NCBI GenBank assembly: GCA_021300155.1
Contig: JAJTID010000009.1
Location: 1 to 64,000, forward strand
Source of the DNA: Pirellula sp.
Lineage (GTDB): Bacteria; Planctomycetota; Planctomycetia; Pirellulales; Pirellulaceae
Length of the DNA: 64,000 nt
Direction of reading: 5' to 3'
Part shown: in pieces, positions 1 through 8,059 of the stretch
How positions within the stretch are numbered: the first letter of the stretch is position 1
How the letters are laid out: each line of letters starts with the position of its first letter
Notes under the pieces: generated by a model
The model's database searches: none
The model's input: the letters and a program-made list of their open reading frames with translations, nothing else
Told to the model about the DNA's origin: nothing
Program-made: the position numbers and the translations under genes

Positions 1-882
1 GTGCAATACCGCGCTGTGGATCAAGAGCCCACGTTGACGATCGCGCCCGCGAAAGTGCTGGATCAAGTGATCATCACTCCGGAATTGGTCCGTTTGGGAC
101 TGGGTCATGCCGTTCCGTTATTGGCCAAGTCGGCTTGGTTCGATGGTCGCGTCTCGTTGGAGTCATCGGAAATCATCGTGCCATTGGAACACCCCATCGA
201 CTCCAAGGGGAAGTCGAGAATTGTGTTGCACGAAGTGAGGGCTGGACCAACAGAACCGCTCATCGTCGAAGCCATCGAGCTTATCTCTCGATTGCGCAAC
301 AAACCCGCTTCGCTCGAATTGGTCTTTGTGAATGGAACTCAGATCGATGTCGGGATGGAAAATCAACGCATCGCGCATTCGGGCTTAGAAGCAGGCCTTC
401 CTAAAGTGGATGAACGATTGCAATTTTCGAGTTCAGGTTCGGTTGGCATTGTCGATCGTTCGCTCGACCTAGTAATGTTGGTGCCTGTCCCCGTCGAACA
501 AATAGCACGCCGCGAATCAGTTCAGGAGTTAGGTGTCCCAAAACTTCGAGTGCCCGTCGGTGGAACATTGGATGCCCCGGTCGTCGATTGGAACCTCATG
601 CGCAAGGATTCGGGATTGTTGCTTGCGATGATGGCCGGGCAGCTCGATGGCGAAGCTCCGATCACGAGCGCTGTGCTCAATACGTTAGGTGGCGTCGCAG
701 AAGGACAAGCGGATGAGGCAATTGCCGCGGCCGCAGACTTGATTCGTTCCATTCGCGAGAAACGACAAAAAGCTAAAGAGCAATCCGCAACGAATCCGCC
801 TGACGTCAAACAGTCGCCAGAAGAAGAGACTGCGAACCGTCGTCCCTTATTGGACTCGCTACGAAAAGCACTGCGCAAATAA
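1..882 (+). CDS. C-terminal part of an AsmA-like hypothetical protein (5' truncated)
   Basis: The frame is open from base 1 to a TAA at 880-882, so this is the last ~293 residues of a longer protein whose start lies outside the window. The visible part is beta-rich, followed by a GGTLDAPVVDW stretch typical of the C-terminal repeats of AsmA/DUF748-type envelope proteins, then an Ala-rich helix and a charged, probably disordered tail rich in K, E and R. No catalytic motif is visible. The family link is an inference from the 'GTLxxPxxD' pattern; a role in envelope lipid or protein homeostasis would follow from it but is not shown. The gene ends against a 76-bp palindrome and a convergent operon. 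Confidence 0.6.
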   Translation: MQYRAVDQEPTLTIAPAKVLDQVIITPELVRLGLGHAVPLLAKSAWFDGRVSLESSEIIVPLEHPIDSKGKSRIVLHEVRAGPTEPLIVEAIELISRLRNKPASLELVFVNGTQIDVGMENQRIAHSGLEAGLPKVDERLQFSSSGSVGIVDRSLDLVMLVPVPVEQIARRESVQELGVPKLRVPVGGTLDAPVVDWNLMRKDSGLLLAMMAGQLDGEAPITSAVLNTLGGVAEGQADEAIAAAADLIRSIREKRQKAKEQSATNPPDVKQSPEEETANRRPLLDSLRKALRK

Positions 883-890
883 TCGCCATG

Positions 891-966
891 GTGAGCCGGC
901 GGGCGCTAGCCCCGGTTGCCGCCGGTGGCGAAGCCACTAAACCGGGGCTAGCGCCCAACGGCTCAC
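891..966. repeat. 76-bp palindromic repeat, copy 1
   Basis: Imperfect palindrome beginning GTGAGCCG and ending CGGCTCAC, with a long GC-rich inner stem (GGGCGCTAGCCCCGG pairing with CCGGGGCTAGCGCCC) and an asymmetric centre containing GGCGAAGCCACT. A second copy at 7910-7985 has the same length and matches this one when reverse-complemented, with only a few differences. Both copies lie between convergent genes, so a bidirectional terminator or REP-like element is possible. No T-tract follows the stem. Confidence 0.85.
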
Positions 967-981
967 TAAATCAGCAGGCCT

Positions 982-1332
982 CTACGAAAAAAGTACCCAC
1001 AATTGGTATGCCATCAATGCGATGGGGGCGATCATGACGAAGACCATCACCCAAGCGACCGTTCGCCATGTGAAAAACGATTTCTTTTTTGGGGCCCCGA
1101 ATTCGTCTGACAAGTATTCTTCGTAATCAAAGTCATCTTGTTTGGAGTCGTAACCTCCAAACTTAGCCGCATACTCTTCCCCTTCGTTCTCCCCGTCCTT
1201 TTCTTCCTGAGACACCTGAACGTTGACTCTCGCTAGCCCCAGCGGTTTATGGCAACGATGGCAAGTGACAGCGTTCGTGCGAACGGATTTTCCACAATGC
1301 AAGCATGGTTTAAATTCAAGTTGGTTTGGCAT
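982..1332 (-). CDS. Zinc-ribbon membrane protein
   Basis: A 116-residue protein with an N-terminal CxxC-x10-CxxC zinc ribbon (C10, C13, C24, C27), an acidic D/E/Y-rich linker (about residues 45-80), and one C-terminal transmembrane helix (about 89-113) ending five residues before the stop. The layout suggests a tail-anchored protein with a cytosolic zinc knuckle. Its start overlaps the end of the upstream plsC by 17 nt, so it is the last gene of the cmk-plsC operon. Function unknown. Confidence 0.75.
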   Translation of the reverse strand: MPNQLEFKPCLHCGKSVRTNAVTCHRCHKPLGLARVNVQVSQEEKDGENEGEEYAAKFGGYDSKQDDFDYEEYLSDEFGAPKKKSFFTWRTVAWVMVFVMIAPIALMAYQLWVLFS

Positions 1333-1984
1333 TCGCTAGCTCCCTTCCTCGATCATGAAGTTGCACAAGCCTATCGGATAACAGTTTAAGCAATTGTTGA
1401 TCATCCAGTGGTCCGTAGTCTAAAAACTGAATCGGTACTCCAACGACGACGGAAATCGGCTTCCTCGTCGGCATTTTGGTGCCGCGCGGCAAGCAATCGT
1501 ACGCGCCGACGATGGCGATGGGAACGATCGGCACCTCAGAACGCCGAGCAATAGGGATGAATCCGGGCTTGATCTGCTGTAGCATTCCGTCCATGGTACG
1601 CGTTCCTTCTGGAAACATGAGGACCCACTCGCCTCGTTGAAGACGCTTGAGCATTTCCTTAAGGCCGCTGAGTCCACCTCGCTCCCGATCGATCTCAATA
1701 GCATCGAGCACGCGGATCAAAAAAGCGAATGCGGGATTCTTGAAGAGTGTTTTACGGGCTAGGTAATTCAAACGTTGATTTACAGCTAACCCGACGAGCA
1801 CAGGATCCAGCAACGATTGATGCGTAGAAAGCAGCATCGCGCCGCCCTCGAAATTCAAATGATGCCTCCCCTCGGTTCGAAACGAAAACAAGAGTACGGA
1901 TACCATCCGCGAGGACAATTGCAAGAGCCTGTAGAATAGTCTGCGACCAATGGTCCAGAGTCGCTCACCGAGGGAACCGCTCAT
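1316..1984 (-). CDS. plsC: 1-acyl-sn-glycerol-3-phosphate acyltransferase
   Basis: Transfers an acyl chain to the sn-2 position of lysophosphatidic acid to give phosphatidic acid at the cytoplasmic membrane. The 222-residue protein has the acyltransferase HX4D motif (H55-D60 in STHQSLLD) and the glycerol-phosphate binding FPEGTR block (124-129); its length is normal for the PlsC family. A hydrophobic N-terminal stretch (about 20-35) probably anchors it. It lies 21 nt after cmk and overlaps the zinc-ribbon gene, so the three are likely co-transcribed. Which acyl donor is used cannot be told from sequence. Confidence 0.9.
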   Translation of the reverse strand: MSGSLGERLWTIGRRLFYRLLQLSSRMVSVLLFSFRTEGRHHLNFEGGAMLLSTHQSLLDPVLVGLAVNQRLNYLARKTLFKNPAFAFLIRVLDAIEIDRERGGLSGLKEMLKRLQRGEWVLMFPEGTRTMDGMLQQIKPGFIPIARRSEVPIVPIAIVGAYDCLPRGTKMPTRKPISVVVGVPIQFLDYGPLDDQQLLKLLSDRLVQLHDRGRELANAKPT

Positions 1985-2005
1985 AGATTGACGTCGAGTA
2001 GTAAT

Positions 2006-2728
2006 TCATGGAGCCAAATCGCGGACCTCAGATCCCTTGCCGTTCTGTCGATGTTTTGTAAAGTGCGGCCCTTGTTGGTTTTGCCTTTTGCTTTGAACGA
2101 TGCGAATCAACTCAGCAAGTACCTGCTCTTCCGACAGTTGGTCGGTATCCAAACGAATGGAATCCGGGGCGGCAATCAACGCTCCGACCGGTCGTGTTCG
2201 ATCGTGCTCGTCTCGCTCTAATTGCGATGCCAGAATCGACTCAAAGTCTGCGGCAATCTGTTTGCTTCGCAATTGGGCAACTCGTCGTCGTGCGCGTTCC
2301 TCGGCGGACGCGGTTAAAAAGATTTTGCAAGCAGCGTCTGGAAAAGCGACCGTCCCTTGGTCGCGACCTTCGGTGACGGCATCTTTTCCCTGGCCCCATT
2401 TCCTCTGGGCTTCGACCATGCATTCGCGCACGGCCAGATTGTCGGCCACTTCTTTGATGGCTTGGCTGATGTTCGGTTCCCGAATGGCATCAGTGACATC
2501 TACTCCATCGAGGAGCACGATTCCGTTGAAAAACTGAATTGACACATTCCGGGCAACGGCGGCAACTCGTTCGGTGTCACTCAACGATACACTTTGGTTC
2601 ATGCAGGCCAAAGTCACGCAACGGTACATCGCTCCGGTATCCAAAAACTCGTACCCGAGGGCGTCGGCAAGTTTTCTTGCGACTGAACTTTTCCCGGCAC
2701 CAGCGGGGCCATCTATCGTTACGATCAT
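2006..2728 (-). CDS. cmk: Cytidylate kinase
   Basis: Phosphorylates CMP and dCMP to the diphosphates in pyrimidine nucleotide salvage. It starts with MIVTIDGPAGAGKSS, a P-loop at residues 7-14, followed by the LDTGAMYR substrate block and, further on, the VTEGRDQGT segment and the RRVAQLRSK lid region of bacterial Cmk. The length of 240 residues is close to the family norm, with a K/Q/R-rich tail of about 20 residues beyond the usual end. First gene of the leftward operon with plsC. Confidence 0.95.
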   Translation of the reverse strand: MIVTIDGPAGAGKSSVARKLADALGYEFLDTGAMYRCVTLACMNQSVSLSDTERVAAVARNVSIQFFNGIVLLDGVDVTDAIREPNISQAIKEVADNLAVRECMVEAQRKWGQGKDAVTEGRDQGTVAFPDAACKIFLTASAEERARRRVAQLRSKQIAADFESILASQLERDEHDRTRPVGALIAAPDSIRLDTDQLSEEQVLAELIRIVQSKRQNQQGPHFTKHRQNGKGSEVRDLAP

Positions 2729-2849
2729 CTGCGAGCCTAAGGGAACGGACGGGAAACCACCGATTCAATTGTTATTGAGTTTGAATAATTGGCAAACCGC
2801 AATTTTTCCAATCCCGCCAAGAACCCTAAGATTCAGCTTCCAGCCAAGC

Positions 2850-2855
2850 TATAAT
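2850..2855 (+). promoter_or_regulatory. Possible -10 box upstream of sppA
   Basis: A perfect TATAAT sits in the divergent spacer between cmk and sppA, about 135 nt before the sppA start. The hexamer at the expected -35 distance does not resemble TTGACA. Kept only as a weak candidate; the rest of the 260-nt spacer shows an imperfect hairpin (2885-2910) and no gene. Confidence 0.25.
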
Positions 2856-2988
2856 CTAGACGTGTTGTGGCGGACGGGCTTTTTCCAATTTCCAAACGCT
2901 TCGGAATTGGAGGGTACGAACCCTAGCTACAGCACAGATTGGCCTCTCAATCTGTTACTTTCCCCCGAATTTATAGGTCACTGTCATC

Positions 2989-5004
2989 GTGAGAATGAAA
3001 CTAACCAGAATCGGTTTGTTTGGGTTATTAGGATTGTTTTCTTTACTGGGCGTAGTAAACGGTAGGGCCGCTGGTCAAGAAGCTGCCCCGGCCCCGACCG
3101 CAGCAGCCACGCCAGCTCCAACTCAAGAGTCAAAACTAGCAGAAGAGTCGAACCCCTCGGAGCCTGCTTCTAAAGCCAAAGCCGAAACCAAAACTGAGGA
3201 AAAAATAGAAGACAAGTCCGCAGAGAAAACATCCCGTCCCGAACGAAAGGTAACTGCCAAGGAGAAAGCTCCCGCGAAGAAACAACTTCGATGGATCGCA
3301 ATGAACGGCAGCTACGAAGATTTGAGCGAACCAGCCGCATTGGACCCGACGGCACTCATTCTTGGTGGTGGACTAGGAAAAACGAAGTCCTTCTTTAAGC
3401 TGTGCGACTATCTCGATGAGATGGCTGCTGAAGAAAACCTATCCCATGTTTTGTTCGATCTATCCGATCCCGACCTAAGCATGAACTCGGCACAGCTCGA
3501 TGAATTGACACGACGCCTTGCAGCTTTCAAAGCAAAAGGAAAGAAAACGATCGCTTGGTTGGAGAACGCGAGCAACGTCCATATGGCAATTGCTTCGCAG
3601 TGTGATGAAGTCTTGATGGCAGATTTCGGCGGCGTCGATATGCCCTCCGCATCGATGGAAACGATGTTCTACAAAGAAGCGATGGATCTCGTCGGAGTGA
3701 AAGCCTCTGTCGTCAGGGCCGGCGACTTCAAGGGTGCGGTCGAGCCTTACCTCAATCCGATCATGAGCGAACATCTTCGAGGTCACTACCTGAAGATGCT
3801 AGAGTCGATCAATGCGGCCCAAGTTTCTAGAATTGCCAAAGGTCGAGGACTGACGACCGCAACAGTGCGTGATCTCCAAAAGAAGAGAATGCTGTTGCCA
3901 TCGGAAGCACTCGCTGCCGGGCTCGTAAGCAAGTTAGCCCCGTATGGCTCGATGAAGAAGACGATTCAAGAGATGATCGGCGCCGATATCGAATGGACAA
4001 AGCCGAAGACAAAGCCCAAACGTGATGTATCAATCTTCGAGCTGATGGGCAAAGCGATGGCCGGCCCGAAAGAAGTTTCGAATAAACTAAAAGACGAATC
4101 GGTTGTCGTGCTGCATCTTCAAGGGACAATCGTCGACGGCAAAAAGGCTGAACCCGGTTCCATCGTTGCAGGCCCGACAGTCAAAGCGATCGAAGAACTG
4201 ACGCAAGATGATAAAGTCAAAGGTGTCGTCGTACGCGTGAATTCGCCAGGCGGAAGTGCCACCGCTAGTGAAGCCATTCGCCAAGCCCTCGCGGAATTGG
4301 CAAAGAAGAAGCCTGTTGTGTTCTCTATGGGAAGCGTGGCTGCTTCCGGTGGATATTGGGTCACATGCATCGGGCAACCGATCTATGCCGAACAAGGGAC
4401 GGTTACAGGTTCGATCGGCGTGTTTTCTTTGAAGCTTAGCTTTGGTTCGCTTCTTCGACGCGTGGGTGTACACGTGGAATCGATCTCCCTGGACGCTTCT
4501 GCGTCCTCCGATGCGATCGACCGAGCCTGGTCCGATGAAGAGATTGGAAATATGCAACGCTTTATCGACGATGTCTACGGAAAGTTTATCGCCTATGCGA
4601 GCGAGTCACGAAAGCTACCGGCCGATAAAGTCAAAGCCCTGGCCGGCGGTCGTGTTTGGTCTGGTGAACAAGCCAAGCAAGCTGGATTGATCGACGAGAT
4701 CGGTGGAGTAGACGACTGCGTCAGTGTCGTGGCCAAAAAAGCAGGAGGTGGAAAGTACAAGACGGTGCACCGACCAGAACCGTCCGAAGGAAACGGTTTG
4801 CTCAGCATGCTCGGTGGGGATAGCGATGGAGAAGTCTCCTTCAGGAAACCAATCGCTGAGATCGAAAACAAATGGATTCAAACCTTCGGAGCCTTGGGCT
4901 TTCGATTGGATGGCATCAAAACGATGCTTCGCTATTCGCAAAACCAAAATCGATCGATGCCGACTGTTTGGGCGTTGATGCCCGAAGAGATCAAGGTCAA
5001 GTAA
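2989..5004 (+). CDS. sppA: Signal peptide peptidase SppA (S49, double-length)
   Basis: Membrane-anchored Ser/Lys protease that degrades cleaved signal peptides and other membrane-embedded peptides. An N-terminal hydrophobic segment (about 5-28) is followed by a long A/P/K/E-rich, probably disordered linker (about 30-95) and two tandem ClpP-fold S49 modules. The Ser/Lys dyad of long SppA is visible: the Lys in RAGDFKGAVEPY (about K248, first module) and the Ser in MGSVAASGGYW (about S453, second module). The start is GTG at 2989 or ATG at 2995; neither has a clear Shine-Dalgarno. A histidine kinase gene follows after 3 nt, so all three genes to 7895 may share a transcript. Confidence 0.9.
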   Translation: MRMKLTRIGLFGLLGLFSLLGVVNGRAAGQEAAPAPTAAATPAPTQESKLAEESNPSEPASKAKAETKTEEKIEDKSAEKTSRPERKVTAKEKAPAKKQLRWIAMNGSYEDLSEPAALDPTALILGGGLGKTKSFFKLCDYLDEMAAEENLSHVLFDLSDPDLSMNSAQLDELTRRLAAFKAKGKKTIAWLENASNVHMAIASQCDEVLMADFGGVDMPSASMETMFYKEAMDLVGVKASVVRAGDFKGAVEPYLNPIMSEHLRGHYLKMLESINAAQVSRIAKGRGLTTATVRDLQKKRMLLPSEALAAGLVSKLAPYGSMKKTIQEMIGADIEWTKPKTKPKRDVSIFELMGKAMAGPKEVSNKLKDESVVVLHLQGTIVDGKKAEPGSIVAGPTVKAIEELTQDDKVKGVVVRVNSPGGSATASEAIRQALAELAKKKPVVFSMGSVAASGGYWVTCIGQPIYAEQGTVTGSIGVFSLKLSFGSLLRRVGVHVESISLDASASSDAIDRAWSDEEIGNMQRFIDDVYGKFIAYASESRKLPADKVKALAGGRVWSGEQAKQAGLIDEIGGVDDCVSVVAKKAGGGKYKTVHRPEPSEGNGLLSMLGGDSDGEVSFRKPIAEIENKWIQTFGALGFRLDGIKTMLRYSQNQNRSMPTVWALMPEEIKVK

Positions 5005-5007
5005 CTC

Positions 5008-6450
5008 TTGAGCCAATCGGTTCCTATCAGGAACTACTCCTTGTTGAGGCAGTTCCTTGGTCCCATCCTGGTTTGTGTTCTTGCAACGGGAATTCTCGTC
5101 GCAAGTGTTTCGAAATGGGCTGCCGATCGAGCTTCACTGCGGTCATCCCGCGAGCGGCTTCTCTCCACCGGCAAACTCTTATCGGCAGCTCCGTTCCCTC
5201 TAACACCGAGCGTACTGCAACAGCTGCATGAACTGACAGGTCTCGACTTTGTCATTCTTCCCTCGGATAGAAACAGACTGCCAGACAAAACGGTGCCAGG
5301 CAATGCATTGCAATCTACATTGGCACTGAACCCTCGCGAGTTAGAAACGCTTCGACGGATCGAGCATGACGACGGTAGTATGGAGCTTCAAACGCTCAAG
5401 CTATCCGAGCAATCGATGCGATTGTTAGCGTTTCGCCAAGAGGAGCAGATACTCGTATTGCTTGAGAAAGCGTCGATTCGTAATGATGGATGGCTAGCCT
5501 TTGCGTTGCCTATTGTCACGGGAATGCTGTCCTCGATTGCGATTGGGATTGTTGCAACTTGGATTGCGGCGAGGTTTGCTCGAAGAATTGATCAATTGAA
5601 ATTGGAAGTCGGCGCGATTGCCAAAGGGGACTTTTCCAAGCGACCGTTGATCGGACCAACCGACGACATCCAATCGCTTCAAGGAGCGATCCACGAGATG
5701 AGTTTACAACTCGATGCGTCGCAAAAACAGATTGCGCACAATGAACGTGCCCGGCTTATCCATTTGCTCGCGAGTGGATTGGCTCACGAACTCAGAAATC
5801 ACCTTACGGGAGCTAGGCTGGCTCTGCAAACGTGCGATGGCGGGGCATCCGATGCCGAAGCCATCGGTATCGCGATGCGGCAACTCGACTTGGCCGAAGG
5901 GCAAATACGTCGACTGTTGGCCGTTCGCTCGAATCAATCCGCTACGTCAACGACACCGATGAGTGCGCAACAGATAACCGGGTCGGTAGTCGATTTGGTT
6001 CGACCGATCGCAACCCATCGGCAAATTCAGTTGGATGTTTTTTCATCACCCATCGGCGAATTTTCTACAATTGGTACATTGGAAACCTCGATCTTGCCGG
6101 ATGGTGAAGCGATCGTGGGTGTGTTAGTCAATTTGGTGATGAACGCAATGGAAGCAGTCAACGTTCATGGCAAGGTCGAGATTATTTGGTCCGTACGAGA
6201 ATCCGACGAGGCAGCAAATCCTCGTCGCGCATTGGTTTGGACCATACGAGATAATGGTCCTGGTCCGGATGAACAAATCCGTGAGTCTATGTTCGAACCG
6301 TTTGTGACCACGAAACCTGAAGGTGTTGGGCTTGGACTATCTATGTGCAAACGAGTCGCTGTCGCGTTGGATGGCGAACTGAATTGGGAACGCAGGGAAG
6401 CCTGGACCGTCTTCGAATTTAGCGTTCTTGAGCCGGAGTCTTCAACTTGA
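5008..6450 (+). CDS. Membrane sensor histidine kinase
   Basis: A 480-residue kinase with a TTG start 3 nt after sppA. Order: TM1 (about 15-38), a ~120-residue extracytoplasmic sensor, TM2 (about 162-188), HAMP (about 190-245), a HisKA helix with the phospho-acceptor His260 in LAHELRNHLTGA, and a HATPase domain with N-box (NLVMNAMEA), G1 (RDNGPGPDE) and G2 (GVGLGLSMC). The kinase should autophosphorylate and pass phosphate to the receiver encoded by the next gene, which overlaps its stop in TTGA. The sensor domain is not recognised. The position after sppA suggests an envelope or membrane-stress input, which is inference. Confidence 0.9.
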   Translation: MSQSVPIRNYSLLRQFLGPILVCVLATGILVASVSKWAADRASLRSSRERLLSTGKLLSAAPFPLTPSVLQQLHELTGLDFVILPSDRNRLPDKTVPGNALQSTLALNPRELETLRRIEHDDGSMELQTLKLSEQSMRLLAFRQEEQILVLLEKASIRNDGWLAFALPIVTGMLSSIAIGIVATWIAARFARRIDQLKLEVGAIAKGDFSKRPLIGPTDDIQSLQGAIHEMSLQLDASQKQIAHNERARLIHLLASGLAHELRNHLTGARLALQTCDGGASDAEAIGIAMRQLDLAEGQIRRLLAVRSNQSATSTTPMSAQQITGSVVDLVRPIATHRQIQLDVFSSPIGEFSTIGTLETSILPDGEAIVGVLVNLVMNAMEAVNVHGKVEIIWSVRESDEAANPRRALVWTIRDNGPGPDEQIRESMFEPFVTTKPEGVGLGLSMCKRVAVALDGELNWERREAWTVFEFSVLEPESST

Positions 6451-7895
6451 AATCCCCTGTCGCCTGGATCGTTGACGATGAACCAGCAATCTGCTGGTCG
6501 CTTCGCAAAGCATTAGAGAATCGGGGTGTGCGAGTCTGTGTATTCTCCGATGCCGAGAGCGCTATTGCAGCACTTCGTTCGGAGGACCAACCATGCGATA
6601 CGATCATTACAGATGTTCGACTTCCGCACGCCGATGGTTTTTCTGTTGTCGACGCTGTCGCCAAGGTTCGACCAGGCACCCCTGTTGTTTTGATGACCGC
6701 GTTCGGCGATCTGTCGATTGCTGTCAAAGCGATGAAGGCAAGTGTCTTCGAGTACTTGGTGAAACCATTCGACCTGCAAGATGCCATTCGGACGATTGAA
6801 AAAGCAATGGATTCGGTAGTCGTAACGTCGATAGCTCCACTGCAGCAATCGATCGACTTTACCGTACCGATCAATGAGGTATTGCTACTCGGGAATTCGG
6901 CAGCTATCCAGAATACGTACCGTCAGATCGCGATCGCGAGTCGTTCGAATCAGCCTGTGTTGATCACGGGACCGGACGGTGCGCCGATCGAGTCTGTTGC
7001 CGCCTCGATCCATCGGCACAGCGAACGATCGCAACGGCCGTTTCTTTCTGTGAAGCCTTCGTCGATTCCCATTGAGAACTTGGAACTCGAATTTGTGGGG
7101 AATGTCCAAGATGACCCACGTGGCGAAACTCTCAAGACAGGCTTGTTTGGACTGGCGGGTGACGGGAGTTTGTTTATCTCCGAAGTATTCGATTTGCCAA
7201 GCAGTGTACAATCGCAACTTCTCCAAGTCTTGGAAGACTCTCTTTATACACCACATGGTTCAGGCACAACACTTCGTAGTTCGGCTCGCATGTTTGTAGG
7301 GACACATCACGATTTAGAAGATCACGAAGAGTTCGATCCGAGTTTGCTTCAGAGACTGCGCGTGATGCAAATCGATGTTCCACCGCTCGGTAGTCGTCGC
7401 GAGGACGCAATACTCGTAGCGCAAGCGATCGCAAATCGAATGAACACGAATTGTGCAAATGGCATGTTCAGTCTGAGCGCCATGCATTGGATATCGACTC
7501 AAGAATGGCCGGGCGATGTGCGTCAGCTACGGAATGTTATCGAGAAAGCGATCGCACTGTACCCGAACCAACCGCTAGACTTGTCGAACGTTCGGGAAGC
7601 GTACGAGCTAATCGAGGTCCGCACAGCGAGGCACCCCGCAGACGACGCGCGGGATCGATCGATCGCTGCGATCGTCAAGGACTGGCTGAACACAAAGCTT
7701 GCTGAAGAGTCCAAAGAATCGGTTAGTGCGAACGATTTCGGAATGCTCTATGACGAGTTTTTGGCATTGGTCGAACCACCGCTGCTAGAAGAAATGCTCA
7801 AGCGTTTGTCGCACAATCGAGCAGCGACGGCAACCAAGCTAGGTCTGCATCGTTCTACGCTGCGCCAAAAAATGCGTCGCTACGGTATCGATTGA
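6447..7895 (+). CDS. NtrC-like response regulator with degenerate AAA+ domain
   Basis: A 482-residue regulator with a TTG start, coupled to the kinase gene by a 4-nt overlap. The receiver (1-120) looks functional: acidic pair D10/D11, phospho-acceptor D56, T84 and K106. The central region (about 145-375) follows the sigma-54 activator fold but has lost its motifs: Walker A reads GPDGAPIE (no GKT/S), the GAFTGA loop is absent near 217-226, and Walker B reads LFISE instead of LFLDE. The tail of the domain (PPLGSRRED, EWPGDVRQLRNV) and a C-terminal Fis-type helix-turn-helix (about 445-482) are kept. It should bind DNA after phosphorylation but is unlikely to remodel sigma-54 polymerase. Confidence 0.88.
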   Translation: MKSPVAWIVDDEPAICWSLRKALENRGVRVCVFSDAESAIAALRSEDQPCDTIITDVRLPHADGFSVVDAVAKVRPGTPVVLMTAFGDLSIAVKAMKASVFEYLVKPFDLQDAIRTIEKAMDSVVVTSIAPLQQSIDFTVPINEVLLLGNSAAIQNTYRQIAIASRSNQPVLITGPDGAPIESVAASIHRHSERSQRPFLSVKPSSIPIENLELEFVGNVQDDPRGETLKTGLFGLAGDGSLFISEVFDLPSSVQSQLLQVLEDSLYTPHGSGTTLRSSARMFVGTHHDLEDHEEFDPSLLQRLRVMQIDVPPLGSRREDAILVAQAIANRMNTNCANGMFSLSAMHWISTQEWPGDVRQLRNVIEKAIALYPNQPLDLSNVREAYELIEVRTARHPADDARDRSIAAIVKDWLNTKLAEESKESVSANDFGMLYDEFLALVEPPLLEEMLKRLSHNRAATATKLGLHRSTLRQKMRRYGID

Positions 7896-7909
7896 TCTCA
7901 GCAAGGATA

Positions 7910-7985
7910 GTGAGCCGATGGGCGATAGCACCGGTTTAGTGGCTTCGCCACATGCGGCAACCGGGGCTATCGCCCGACGGCTCAC
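7910..7985. repeat. 76-bp palindromic repeat, copy 2 (inverted relative to copy 1)
   Basis: Same length and ends (GTGAGCCG...CGGCTCAC) as the element at 891-966, in the opposite orientation: its reverse complement aligns to copy 1 with a few mismatches, including GATAGC for GCTAGC in the inner stem. The central segment contains AGTGGCTTCGCCAC, the complement of the centre of copy 1. It sits between convergent genes, 14 nt after the regulator stop. Confidence 0.85.
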
Positions 7986-8059
7986 CATGAACCAACATGC
8001 CGGGCGTAAATCAGCAGCGGGAGGGTTATCAAACCGGAACGCTACACTCAAGAACGGAA

